Source of the DNA: Rhodotorula mucilaginosa
Lineage: Eukaryota > Basidiomycota > Microbotryomycetes > Sporidiobolales > Sporidiobolaceae
Assembly: GCA_034406715.1 (NCBI GenBank)
Contig: CP137869.1
Location: 1,240,001 to 1,304,000 of the forward strand
Length of the DNA stretch: 64,000 bases
Direction of reading: 5' to 3'
How positions within the stretch are numbered: the first letter of the stretch is position 1; every line of letters starts with the position of its first letter. Below are positions 44,001 to 55,524 of this stretch, piece by piece. Both the position numbers and the translations under genes were made by a program. The notes under the pieces were generated by a model. That model was not told where the DNA came from, ran no database searches, and was given only the letters and a program-made list of their open reading frames with translations.

Positions 44001-44953
44001 TGGTGCGGGCGACTCCTGCGGATGCGGAGGACGCGGAGGCGGAAACGTCTGTTGCTGTGCGCGATGTTGGCGGCTCGGTTGGGCAGCAGGAAGAGGCGGA
44101 GGGTCGCAACCAACTCGGCGCAGAGGACGCGGTCTTACAGACGGAATTAAGTGCCGGGCCGGGCGAGGAGGACGACGACGACCCGATCGCGAACCGACAG
44201 GCTCTTGTCGATGCGGCGCTGTCGGCTTCGCTGCTTATTCCGCCGTCCGCGCCGGCCGAGGAAAAGGTGTTTGAAGCCGTCGCTGGACCGGTCCGAAATA
44301 CCTCGTCGGATGGTGGGTCCAACAAGTTCTCGCGCGAGGAACGGATCCGTCGGATGAAGGAAGCGCGCGAGGCGCTCGCGCGCGGTCGGGAATCGCTCGA
44401 GTCGAGTCCGGTCAAGACTCGGACTGACTCGGCGTCGTCCGATGCAGACGCGGCGAGTCCGCTGGGCAGTAAAGGAGGATCCTCGTCCTCGTTGGCGCAG
44501 CAGCAAAAGATGGTCGGCGAGTTGCAGGAGGTGTTGCGCGAGTATAACCGCGAACGAGGCAGGAACGTCGGCGGACCCGATCCTGCAGCAGCAGCCTCTA
44601 CACCATTGACGCCTACGAAGACCACCGCCGTCACCTCTCTGCCTCCTCTTTCACTTCCGCCACCGCCGCCGGTTCCCTTCCCTGTCGCGAGCCCGAGTGT
44701 CGCGTCGTCTCCGCCCCCGCCCCCGCGCGCGACGTTCGCATTACCGCCACCGCCACCGCCGCCTGCGCATCGACAACCCGTCGCGTTCGCATCGACCTCG
44801 CCGCAGAAGGCCCTACCGCAGACTCCACCTCGGAACGTGATCTCGCCCATCAGCGGTGTCCGCGGTCGACCGACGCCTCCTCCGGTGCAGCAGAGTCCCC
44901 TCGGCCAGAAAGGGACGCCGTCGGCCAAGCGGTACTCGGTTCAGTCGGTGTAG
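41044..44953 (+). CDS. Large low-complexity protein, possibly vezatin/Inp2-like
   Basis: Two exons. Exon 1 starts MAPAHYAAASERIKYALATS and ends AAALSAIKRLECIAHGLG; a GTCAG donor at about 41515 joins LSDPLPPISRIEARSYSHLL in exon 2. Total about 1,260 residues. Helical segments (RRALARALDETLAVLERATA; VVPFLLISLQDTFDDLHALR and GVIWRLLEALSG; ALRAIEAKLRLVVDEV; GVELKRLEEQWRIGGDVLER) are spaced by Ser, Asp, Gly and Pro runs. The C-terminus is poly-proline (LPPPPPVPFPV, LPPPPPPPAH). No membrane helix or enzyme motif is seen. The alternation of a buried-helix core with long loops recalls the myosin-binding domain of vezatin/Inp2 relatives, but I would not rest on this. The reading frame is open over 3.3 kb of exon 2, so the gene itself is secure. 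Confidence 0.75.
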
Positions 44954-46024
44954 CGATTCGATCTGTATTCCTGACGTTGCGCTGCAGTAAGCTTCCTCTT
45001 TCGTACTCCGCTCTTGCTCCGCTTGCAGACTTTGAAGGCTGATTCCTCGTGCACACGAAACTAGCCAGTGTCCGGCTGACCCATACATCGCCCTTCACGT
45101 CTCTGTGCAATGCAGAACGACTCGCTATGTAGCGGTGTGGCCAGAAACTCCGTGTCGACCCGTTTTCAGCCCCGCGTAAGCATCTGCGGCTCGTCCGACT
45201 CGTCCGCGCACCCCCATGAATGCATCTAGATCGAGGGGCGGATCGCTTGTCGTCGGAGAATGTAGGAGCGATCGGAAATGCGACGACTCGGCGAGAAGAG
45301 CTCCAAGCACGATCGGAACGGATACGGCTCGCTTCCCGCCACCTGTTTTCGGCATCCCGCTCTCTTCTCGTTATCCTGGTATCGCGAGTCACCGCTTCCT
45401 TGTTCAACTGCCCCACCTACAGGAAGGCGAGCCAAGCGGGGATCTGGCCGTCCGTGCACACACATCAAGGGGCTAGGCTACCGCAAAAGCTGGGCATGTA
45501 TGCATGTGAACGTGATCTCGCTGATTGACGATGCGGAACCATGCGGTCGCGCGGGCGCATGCAATATGGGCTGCCTACAAAGATCTGCGTGAGTCTGCAA
45601 TTACAGCGAGTGAATTGGACAAGAGATGTTACAGCATGCTTGCATACTGCAGGGACTCTCTATGCACTACAAGCTTAAGCAGGCTTTCCACGCGTGGGCG
45701 ATGGAGGAGTCGTGGTGGCGCCGCGCAGGGGCCGGCCTTCTCATTCTGCAGGAAGCTCTGGAACGCTGCAACGACGCTAACGAGTCTATCGGTGTTTTCT
45801 GATTGCTTATATCCGCAAGGCTTGCCGAAGCTTCTCGCGGCGGACGGCTCTGATTCGGCGCTACCCCCGCTCGATCATCTTCTCCTCGACAAAGCTGGTC
45901 CCCCACCATTGCCCACACTTCAATCGTACAGCACCTTCTGCGACGTCTTTGACTCTGCTCGCTCCTTCTCTGCACCACTTGCTTCGCAGACCGCTTGCCT
46001 GTGACTACTATACCACGCGCCGAG
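44954..46024. other. Long intergenic region before the MFS permease
   Basis: About 1.07 kb with only short open stretches on both strands, none with codon bias, splice structure or family resemblance. It is likely the regulatory region of the permease and the 3' end of the preceding gene. No tRNA-like fold was found by eye. Confidence 0.5.
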
Positions 46025-48545
46025 ATGCAGAACCTCACGCGTGACGACTCGGGGTCCCTCGAGAAGCTCGAGCGAGAACACAATGACTACGTTTCCCGAG
46101 TGGACGACCCGCCGGTGCTTTCTGAGGCGGCAGAGAAGCGACTGATCCGCAAGATTGACTACAAGGTGCGCTTCTGCTTCTCCTGTGTCGCCTTTGTCGC
46201 TGTCACGGTGGACGCAAAAGGAAGAGCGCCACTGACGCTTACTCACCCTTCCGCAGCTGGTCCCCTTCCTCTCGGTGAGTGCTTCGGACTCGGATCGCAA
46301 CTCGCTCATCCACTTTCCCATATCCTCGCTCGTGAAACGGTAAGACTGACTATGCTTCCCGTACCAGCTTCTCTACTTGCTGTCATTCCTCGACCGCGTC
46401 AACATCTCGCAAGCTCGGCTCGATGGACTCGAAAAGGATCTAGGTCTCAAGGGCAACCAATTCCAGATTGCGCTGCTTGTATTCTTTGTAAGTGCTCCCC
46501 TCCGGTTTCCGACGCTGTCGTTCTCGCCGCGACGGGCGACGGGCATGCAACCGTAGGAGCAGTTCGGTGGTACGGACTGAGCGTACTGATGCGACATGAC
46601 CTGCAGGTGGGCTACGTGGTGACCGAGATCCCGTCAAACATCGCCTTGAAGCACCTAAAGCCGTCGCGCTTCATCCCCGCCGTCATGCTCATTTGGGTAC
46701 GTTATTCGCTCGTGCACCCTCCGACCTCATCTTGCTATGCGATCACGAGCCTGACCGTGTTCACTCTACAGGGCATCATCATGACCCTCATGGGTCTTTG
46801 CACCTCGTTCGGAGGCCTGGTGGCCGCACGATTCTGCCTCGGACTCGCAGAGAGTCCGCTTTTCCCCGGTATTTGCTACTACCTCGTCAGTTGGTACAAG
46901 CGCGACGAATGTGAGTCCGGATGCGTCCACTGCGCCGGAGCAAAGGACCGATAGGATCGGACCCACACCGTTTGCCTTCTCCGCCTTTCCGTTCTGACTC
47001 CCCTGTCTGCATCTACAGCCAATCTCCGCATCGCCATCTTCTTCTCGTCTGCTACTCTTGCCGGTGCTTTTGGCGGCATCCTCGCCTGGGCCATCTCGCA
47101 CATGGGCGGTATCGGCGGCAAAGGAGGATGGGCCTGGATTTTCATCGTGAGCGCCGTTACCTCTTGCCTCCTCCTCTTCGTCCACGTACAGTGCTCACAG
47201 ACCTCTTAATATAGATTGAAGGGTTGATGACCGTCGTTGTCGCTCTGATCTCGCCTTGGTTCATCGAAGACTTCCCCGAAGACGCCAAGTTCCTCTCGCC
47301 GAAAGAAAAGGACTTTGTCGTCCACCGTCTCAAGCAAGACGTCGGCGCTGGCGGACACTTTGACTGGCGTCACGTCAAGAGCGCCTTCCTCGACTGGAAG
47401 TCCTATGTGTTTGCCCTGATCTACATCGGCATCGCGATGCCGCTCTGTAAGCGCCGCCACCTATTCCGTGGTCGTTTGTCTTTTGACGCTGACGTTCTCG
47501 CACCACAGACGCTCTCTCGCTCTTTAGTCCTACCATCATCGCCGAGCTCGGCAAGTTCAACCGACCGCAGAGCATGTAAGCGTGATGCCGCTGCCTCGTC
47601 CCCCGACTCCTTCCTGACGCACCTCTCTTCTAACGCACCTATCTTTCTTCGCAGGCTTCTCTCGACCCCTCCTTACGTGCTCGGTGAGTTTCCAATTTGG
47701 CCAAAGCCGAAGAGATCCTTTACTATACTGACATACACTCACTTTAGCCTTCTTCATCACTCTTGCCTCGTCGTTCCTTTCGGACCGCATCAAGCAGCGG
47801 GGCTACTTCAACGTCTTCTGGATGACGGTGGTCTGCATCGGCTACGCCATCCTCCTCGGTATCGACGTCGTTGAGAAGCCGGGTGTTGCCTACTTTGCGG
47901 TTTTCCTCTGCGTCGGCGGTGTCGCTCCGTGAGTTCCTTTTTTTCTTTTCGCCGACCGTCGACCAAGACGAAGCACGAGCTAACGCAACGCCACCCGCAG
48001 CTGCATCGCCAACAACATCACCTGGACCGGCAACTCGTTCGCGGGTACGCTCAAGCGCGGTACCGCCATGGGTATCATGTTCACCGTGAGTTTCTTCTGG
48101 AGACGCTCCGGATTCGCGTGAAGCTGAGAAATTACTTGCATGCAGACTGGCAATAGCGGTGGAATCATTTCCAGCGTTGTGTATCGCACACAAGACAAGC
48201 CCAAGTTTATCATGGGCCACGCAATCTGCCTCGCTTTCGCTGCGATGGCGGTCTTCCTCTCGCTCTTCATGCGGACCTATCTCGCCGCCGAAAACAAGCG
48301 CCGGGACGAGAAGTATGGCAAGGTTCCCGAGTCGGTCATCGGCGCGAACGGCATCGAGACCTCCGCCGTCCGCGACGACCCGGTGCTGCGCGCCAAGTTC
48401 GGCCTCGAGGGCATGACCGAGGAGGAGATCGAGCTGCTCGGCGACAAGTCGCCGTTCTTCCGGTATGTCGTGACTGGTCTATGCTTTCTTTTCGCGAAGT
48501 CGTCTAACCGTCCATCCTTGACTGCGATCCAGATACTACTTGTGA
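46025..48545 (+). CDS. MFS permease, allantoate/anion-cation symporter family
   Basis: Plasma-membrane transporter of the Dal5-type anion:cation symporter family, whose members import allantoate, vitamins and small organic acids. Starts MQNLTRDDSGSLEKLEREHN. Spliced segments give KRLIRKIDYKLVPFLSLLYL, LLSFLDRVNISQARLDGLEK (the family's DRVNI motif), VGYVVTEIPSNIALKHLKPS, ARFCLGLAESPLFPGICYYL, then a central loop and the second bundle: ALSLFSPTIIAELGKFN, FFITLASSFLSDRIKQRG, NNITWTGNSFAGTLKRGTAM and TGNSGGIISSVVYR. About twelve membrane helices are expected; I count segments matching each. The last coding exon is only 13 nt (A TAC TAC TTG TGA), giving the end FFRYYL. Over ten introns. Substrate unknown. 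Confidence 0.88.
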
Positions 48546-49346
48546 GAAGCTCGCACAATCGCGGGCAACGCGGGCTCCTCTTTGTAACGACATGAGATCC
48601 ATAGGATCAGGAGTTGTATTGTCCTGTTTTTCTACATTCCTTTCGTGATGATCTTGATTGTTTCTGCGCTCCTATCGTGGATGATCTCGAGTCGTCGCAT
48701 TCATTCGATCCGAGCTCGAGAGCGATCAAGCTCCATCACAGCGCCAAAAAGGGCGCCGGAGTGTCTCTCTCTTGACGAGCTTGACTTCCGCCTGCTGATT
48801 GGGCATGGGATTCTCCGTCTACGAGCCGTACGACCGCACGCAAGCACGTTCCCACTCCGGCTTCTTATGTCCGCGGCAGGCGTGAGAGGCGGTCGGCGAC
48901 GTCCCCGATCAGAACAACGCTGCCCTCGGCGCCAAACCTCGTGTCTCACGCTCCGGCTCGTGTACGCCGGCTAGATGCTCTGCAGCCTGCTCAGACTGCT
49001 TCTCTCTCTTGCGACCACGACACACCAACCCGTCAGAAGCAAGCAGCAGACACGCGGAGGTGGGGCACGGCGGCACGATTCTCCGACAGATGCGCTTACC
49101 AGGCGTGGAGCTTTCGCCCAGAATAGTAAGCAAAGTGGAGCATCTCCACTGTGCACGGACTGCTGCGCGCCGTGCGCGTGGGGCGAGTCTGCAGAACTCT
49201 CCCACGCCTGATCGAGACTCTGCAGCGAGGTAGTCTTGCTCGCCCCGCTTTCCGCATCCCGAGCGTACGCCAAAGCACTTTCTGCTCGCTCTTCTTTTGC
49301 TCTGCTTCAGGTCCCGCTAATCCGCACTGCCGACCTACGCTCTGCG
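48546..49346. promoter_or_regulatory. Promoter region of tannase-family esterase 1
   Basis: 801 bases without a supported gene. Two GTGGGG hexamers (49060-49065 and 49178-49183) match the SYGGRG consensus bound by Mig1/CreA-type carbon-catabolite repressors. This fits a secreted plant-polymer esterase, but the consensus is short and chance matches are common in GC-rich DNA. Confidence 0.35.
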
Positions 49347-51569
49347 ATGCGGCTCACTACGACCACGATCTTCAGCTTGAGCCTTGCTGGCTCGAGCTTG
49401 GCTGCCGTCGTCCCGCGCTGGCACTATGCTCTTTCGTGCTCCGACCTCTGGGAAGCTGCGCCCAAGATGCTCCCGGACCTCGAAGTCTACATCGCCGAGG
49501 ACGTTCCGGGTGAGTCGCAATCACCCTTTTCCTCTTCCTGAGTCCTGGCTCACGGAGGTCTGCTTCCCTTACCTTTGCTCTTCACTTACCATCCTCAACA
49601 CTTCCATCCCTGCAGCGGGCTACACTATTCCGGCCAACTCGACGTGGAGCACCCCCGCGTACCCCGCGGCCGTGCCCGACTTGCCGGCGTTCTGCCGCTT
49701 CGGCGGGTACATCCACACGAGCAACACGTCCAAGGTCCAGTTCGAAGTCTGGCTCCCGGACGAGTGGAGCGGCCGCTTCTCGATGGTAGGCAACGGGGGC
49801 GATTCAGGTGGCGTCAACTTCCCCGACATGTGGGCTCCGATCAAGAAATACAACATGGCCGTCGCTTCGACCGACACCGGTCGTAAGTCTTCTGGCTGCG
49901 TTGCGCTCCATCGTCCGCGCACTGACATTCTCCGCCCAGACAACGGCACTTCGGGCGATGGAACATTCGCCATCAGCAATCCGGAGAGCCAGATCGACTT
50001 CGGCTACCGCGCCGTCCACCTCACGACGGTTTACTCGAAAAAGATCCTCTCCGTATGTTTTTAAACCCGCTACTCTTATTCGCAGCAGCATACTGATCCT
50101 CCTGCACGGGACACAGGCATACTATGGACGCGAACAAGACTTTTCGTACTGGCTCGGTTGCTCCTCGGGCGGCAAGCAAGGCCTCAAAGAGGTGCAGGAG
50201 TACCCGGAGGATTACGACGGCGTCATTGCCGGCGCAGCAGCCCAGTAGTGAGTTCACGCGCTGTTGTATTGTTTAGTGCAGCGTGTACTGATCGATTCCT
50301 CCTCAGCTGGCCAAACCTCAATGCGGAGATCTATTGGATCAATACGTTTGTCAACGCGGCGAACTCGACCGGTCACCTGTACCCAGCCGATTACGCCAAG
50401 ATCGGCAAGCTCGTCCTCGAGCAGTGCGATGGCCTCGACGGCGTCATGGACGGCTTCTTGACAAACCCGCGGTTGTGCAAACCGGACTTGTCGTCGCTGC
50501 TTTGCGGCGCAAGCAACGCTTCGTCCGCCGCCGCGACGACCACTGCGCCCGCCTCGGATTCGTCGCCGGCGAGCAACAGTACATCATGCCTTAATCAAGC
50601 CCAGGTCGACACGATGTACAAGATTTGGGGGAACTATACCGCAACCACCGACGTCGGCCTTCCGAAAGGCTCCTTCATCTTTTCGGGCTATGCGCCGGGA
50701 GCGGAAGGCAGCCCTGTCTTCTCGGTCGATGGCGAGCCGTACAGCCTCGCGCCGGACTACTTCCAGTACCAGGTGTTGAACCTCACCGACCCGAATGTCA
50801 CTTTCGCCGGGAACGAAACCGAGCTCGAACGATTGCTCAAGATCGCGCTCGAGACCGATCCCGGCCGTATCTCCGCAGTGAACGCGAACATCAGCACCTT
50901 CTTGAAGCGCGGCAAGCTCTTGACGTACGTCGGCGAGGCCGACACCTTGATCCCCACGTTCTCAACTCACGAGTACTACGAGGACGTTCGGACCGCGCTC
51001 GGCCGTCCCGAGGACTTGGGTGACTCGTACCGCTTCTTCACTGGTAAGCATCCTCGTCCTTATGGCTTTTCTCCAGTCCGAAACTTCACCTCGCCCCGCC
51101 CGAAGCAGAGTCGCTTCGATGGAGCTGACACCTTTTAATCCCTCCTTTGTTCGCCGACCGTGCTCCTCTTTGACCTTGGTAGTCCCCGGTCTCGGTCACT
51201 GTCGCGATGGACCGGGCCCGGGCAGCTTTGGAGGGCCCGGCCAGCGTCAGGACGTTCTCGGTGGCGCTGCGCAGGCCGCCGTCTTTGACAAAGAGCACGA
51301 CATGCTCCTCGCGATGATCGACTGGGTCGAGAAGGGCAAAGCTCCCGACTCGATCATCGCCGCCAAGTACAAGAACAACAACAAGACCGAAGGAATTGCC
51401 TTTACTCGTCCTTTGTGCCCGTGAGTCTGAATCTGCGCCAGAAGCTGATCTCGCGGCTGCTTTTTTTCCGCTGACAACTCCGCTCCCATACAGGTACCCG
51501 CAGTTTGCCAAGTATATGGGCGGCGATTCGAATGATGCGTCGAACTTTGAATGCGTCTACGACTGGTAG
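49347..51569 (+). CDS. Secreted tannase/feruloyl-esterase family protein 1
   Basis: Secreted serine esterase that cleaves ester bonds to phenolic acids (tannase/feruloyl esterase family). Signal peptide MRLTTTTIFSLSLAGSSLAA, then SCSDLWEAAPKMLPDLEVYI and WSTPAYPAAVPDLPAFCRF. The body has VWLPDEWSGRFSMVGNGG, ASTDTGHNGTSGDGTFAI, and the nucleophile motif YWLGCSSGGKQGLKE. The catalytic Asp is in YVGEADTLIP and the His in VPGLGHCRDGPGP; Cys residues next to Ser and His are the family's disulfide pair. The C-terminus FTRPLCPYPQFAKYMGGDSN and CVYDW is typical. Several NxT/NxS sites suggest glycosylation. Seven introns or so, about 560 residues. It differs from paralogue 2 by a Thr/Ser/Ala-rich insert (AAATTTAPASDSSPASNST). 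Which ester it prefers cannot be told. Confidence 0.92.
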
Positions 51570-52615
51570 GCGGAATCGGTCAGGGAGGTCATGCTCCGCT
51601 GGCGACATGCGAATGAATTACCTGTTCGGCCCTCTGCGCAACCTCAAGAGAGGTCCTCATCAGCCGCCCATATTTCTGGTCTCTCTGACACCTTGATAGC
51701 GTTCCCCCTCCGGACTAAGCAGACTAGCTCCTCGCAAATATTCTTCGTTTGGCGTTCGAATGTCGCGCTCTCACTCGGGCGCGAGTCTAGGCGCGGACTG
51801 TTTGTGCTCACTCCGAAAAATGCGCCAGGGTGTCTTACTGCAGCGAGCTGCTGACATGCTGGGGCTGTGCACGCTGCGCACACCGAGCTCGAGAAAGCGC
51901 GCGTTGAAAAAGCCAGCAAACCCGCAGAGTTCTGCCTTTGATTACTGTCGCCCAGGGTCATTCGTGTACAGATCACTACCATACACGCTCACTCAGAGCG
52001 TCCATTTGCGAGTATATTCCTAGGGAAAGACATGGCTTTACCTTAGCTCCGCGGCAAACTCCGCCTGCGGACTTGACGAAAGCGTCCGGCCGTCGGGCTC
52101 GCCCTTGCTCGTTCCTGACATCTACGCGCAGAGCGGTCGCAGGCTGGCAGTCCATTCTCGAACAGGCTTCGCTGGCTGCTACAGTCCAGGCAAGACGAGC
52201 TGCGCAGCCCGCACCGCGCCTTCCGTCGCTCGCACGCCTCCCCACGGCCGCTGGGGAGCATGCCCAGCTGGCTCGATCGTGCTGTACTCAAGCTGCGCAC
52301 ACCTCCATGCCGCGGCACACCGGTCAACTTGGCTTCGAACCGCGGCGACCGGAGGCAGGGTTTCTCCGCCACTCCGCTAAAGAAAGGCGGTTTCGAAAGA
52401 CCGGTCGCCCAAATTGGGCCGGTGGAAGGGGGCGATCGACGGATCACTCTGCCCCGTAAAGTGGGGCAGGCTGCAGAAATATCAGAGCGAACAGACGAAG
52501 CTGCTGTCAAGCTGTTCTTTCCTGCTCGTACCTGCAAGAGCGACACTGAGACCACTTCCAACGAGCGCTCTCGCCTGACCTGCTATCGACCTTGCTCTTG
52601 CGCGACACCGACGCG
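51570..52615. promoter_or_regulatory. Intergenic region with CreA-like palindrome
   Basis: 1,046 bases between the tandem esterases, no gene. At 52449-52469 there is a perfect inverted repeat, CTGCCCC - 7 bases - GGGGCAG, about 150 bases before the start codon of esterase 2. It includes GTGGGG (SYGGRG, the CreA/Mig1 consensus). The palindrome is seen directly; its function is inferred. Confidence 0.45.
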
Positions 52616-54773
52616 ATGCGGTTCACTACGACCATGATGGTCAGCTTGAGCCTTGCTGGCTCGAGCTTGGCTGCCGTCGTCCCGCGCTGGCACTATGCTC
52701 TTTCGTGCTCCGACCTTTGGGAAGCCGCGCCTAAGATGCTGCCGGACCTCGAGGTCTACATCGCCGAAGACGTTCCTGGTCAGTCCAAACGATTTTTCCC
52801 CTCGTTTCCTCTCTCTGAACGTTAGCTCGTCGAAGCCATCCTTCCTTTTCTCCTTCGCTGATCTCCTCCACGCTCACATCTTCGCAGCCGGCTACACCCT
52901 CCCCGCCAACTCGACATGGAGCACCCCCGCGTACCCCGCCGCCGTGCCAGACTTGCCGGCCTTCTGCCGCTTCGGCGGCTACATCCACACGAGCAACATG
53001 TCGAAGGTTCAATTCGAGGTTTGGCTCCCGGACGAGTGGAGCGGCCGCTTCTCGATGGTCGGTAACGGAGGCGACGCCGGCGGCGTCAACTTCCCCGACA
53101 TGTGGGCGCCGATCAAGAAGTACAACATGGCCGTTGCTTCGACCGACACTGGCCGTGCGTCCTCCGTACGCCTTCTGCATGCATGGCGCGCTCGTGTACT
53201 GACCTTCTCCCTGTAGACAACGGCACCTCGGGCGATGGAACGTTCGCCATCAGCAACCCGGAAACTCAGATCGACTTTGGCTACCGCGCCGTCCACCTCA
53301 CGACGGTTTACTCGAAAAAGATTCTCGCCGTGAGTTCTTGCTCTCGCTGCGTCCTGGTTTGCAGCAGCGCGCTGATACGATGAACTGAAACTCATTACAG
53401 GCGTACTACGGGCGTCAACAAGACTATTCGTACTGGCTCGGCTGCTCGTCGGGCGGCAAGCAAGGCCTCAAGGAGGTGCAGGCGTATCCGAATGACTATG
53501 ACGGTGTCGTCGCCGGTGCCGCCGCGCAATAGTGAGTGGCGAATCGCTTGCTTCATCGATTCTATTCTTTCGATCCCAACCTTTCGCGCATACTGATTAC
53601 TTCCGTACAGCTGGCAACGCTTGAATGCGCAGACCTATCGCATCAACGCTATAGTCAACAACCGCACGTCGACGGGTTACCTCAACTCCACCAACTATGC
53701 CACGATCGGCAAGCTCGTCCTCGAGCAGTGCGACGGAATCGATAAGGTCATGGACGGGTTCATCACCAACCCGGCGCTGTGCAAGCCTGACCTGTCGCCG
53801 CTTTTGTGCGGCGCAAGCAACGCATCGTCAGCGTCGGTGAACAGCTCGACGTGTCTCAACCAGGCGCAGGTCGACACGATGTACGCGATCTGGGGCAACT
53901 TTACGGCGCAGACCGACGCCGGCCTCCCAAAGGGCTCCTTCATCTTCCCCGGCTTCGAGCCTGGTGCGGAGGGAAGTCCGGCTTTCTCTGTCAATGGCGT
54001 CCCGTATGGACCCGGCCCCGACTACTACGAGTACCAAGTCCTCAACAAGACCGACCCGAAGGTCACCTTCTCCGGCGACGAGACTGAACTCGAACGTCTC
54101 CTCAAGGTCGCGCTCGAGACCGACCCGGGCCAGACCAACGCGGCTGATCCCGAGATTGGCGACTTCCTCGCTCACGGCAAACTCTTGACGTACGTCGGGG
54201 AGGCGGACACGCTCATTCCGACTCACTCGAATCACGACTACTACGAGGACGTCCGGACCGCGCTTGGTCACCCGAAGAACCTGAGTGACTCGTACCGCTT
54301 CTTCACCGGTAAGCGAGCAAAGGCTCTCCATTTTCCCCTTGACGCTCTTCGTTCTGACGCCTCGGAAACGCCCCTACCCACCAACAGTGCCGGGAATGGG
54401 CCACTGCCGTGGCGGACCGGGTCCGTTCAACTTCGGAGGACCGGGCCAACGTCAAGACGTTCTCGGCGGCGGTTCGCAGGCGGCCGTTTTCGACAAGCAG
54501 CACGACATGGTCCTCGCGATCATCGACTGGGTCGAGAAGGGCAACGCGCCCGACACGCTCATCGCTGCCAAGTATAAGAACGACAACAAGACTCAAGGCA
54601 TTGCGTTCACTCGTCCTTTGTGCCCGTGAGTCGGCTTTTTGCGTCGCGAGTCTCACGCTCGACTTTTGGTCTCGCTGACGAGCTTGTTCTTCCGCAGGTA
54701 CCCGCAGTTCGCCAAGTACATGGGCGGTGACTCGAACGATGCCTCGAACTTCAAGTGCGTCTACGACTGGTAA
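52616..54773 (+). CDS. Secreted tannase/feruloyl-esterase family protein 2
   Basis: Tandem paralogue of the gene at 49347 with the same exon plan. Signal peptide MRFTTTMMVSLSLAGSSLAA; nucleophile motif YWLGCSSGGKQGLKE; Asp in YVGEADTLIPTHSNHDYYED; His in VPGMGHCRGGPGPFNFGGPG; end CVYDW at 54773. It lacks the Thr/Ser/Ala insert of paralogue 1. In exon 1 the two genes share 76 identical bases in a row (52641-52716 with 49372-49447), although later exons differ at many silent sites. Likely exported and active on plant phenolic esters; substrate preference may differ between the two. Confidence 0.92.
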
Positions 54774-55524
54774 ATCGTCAGCAGGCGAGGCGAGGCGGGC
54801 GCGCAAACGGCTTCCGGCAGCGAGCGGTACATGCTCGAAGTTCCTCTCGCATCTCCTATCCAGACCCTATTTCATACCTCTCTCTCTAAACTATCCTTGT
54901 GCCGGGCTCGGGGTCCGATATGTATCTCAAAAAGCGTTTCCATTTATGTTACCAAAGGACGGTATTTCCCGCCCGTCTTGGCCTTGACTTCATTTCCAAG
55001 ATTACGCAGTCGGTGTGGTGCACGAGACCATTCTGCTTGCCAGGATCGTGTAGGCGAGCGCTGGTTATAGGGATTGCCTCGTGTGAGAGCGTCGTTTTGA
55101 GAAGGCCGAAGCTTACGTCGCTTCATCGGCGTCTCGTTCGGCGCTGTCGGACGCGCGCCGCTGCTTTCAGTTCAAGCAAAGCCGACAGGTGTTCCGTAGG
55201 TGACCTCGACGGACCTGCTCGAGCTCGTCCAGCTGAAGCTGCTGTCGAGCACCCGTGCGCGAACGTGGCCGACTTTGCCGATTCCAGGCCTTTCAGCTGA
55301 GCCGCCGCGCCAGATCTCTTTCTGCAACGGGAAGGTCTCGCGGCGGCTCCATCTCGCCTTTTCCGAACGCATGCATGTGTTTGTCTCGTGTCTCCAGCTC
55401 TTCCGCCGCTCTGCTCTTGCGCTGCTTGCTTGCGCTGTGTACGCTTCTCGGCTTGCTGTTCGCTGGCTCCCCTGCTGGGCCTGTCACATTCGTTGCTTCT
55501 CCCTCGTCTCTCGTTTCGTATAGA
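54774..55524. other. Intergenic region before the GPI-type protein
   Basis: 751 bases with no gene I can support; presumed 3' end of esterase 2 and promoter of the next gene. Confidence 0.5.

Noticed and set aside
44850-45416. 188-codon minus-strand frame beginning MGQLNKEAVTRD
   Set aside because: Arg/Ser-rich composition of a random GC-rich frame, overlaps the end of a solid gene, no splice or family support.
52320-52345. GGTTCGAAGCC segment on the minus strand, tRNA-like
   Set aside because: The T-stem does not pair and no cloverleaf could be drawn around it.
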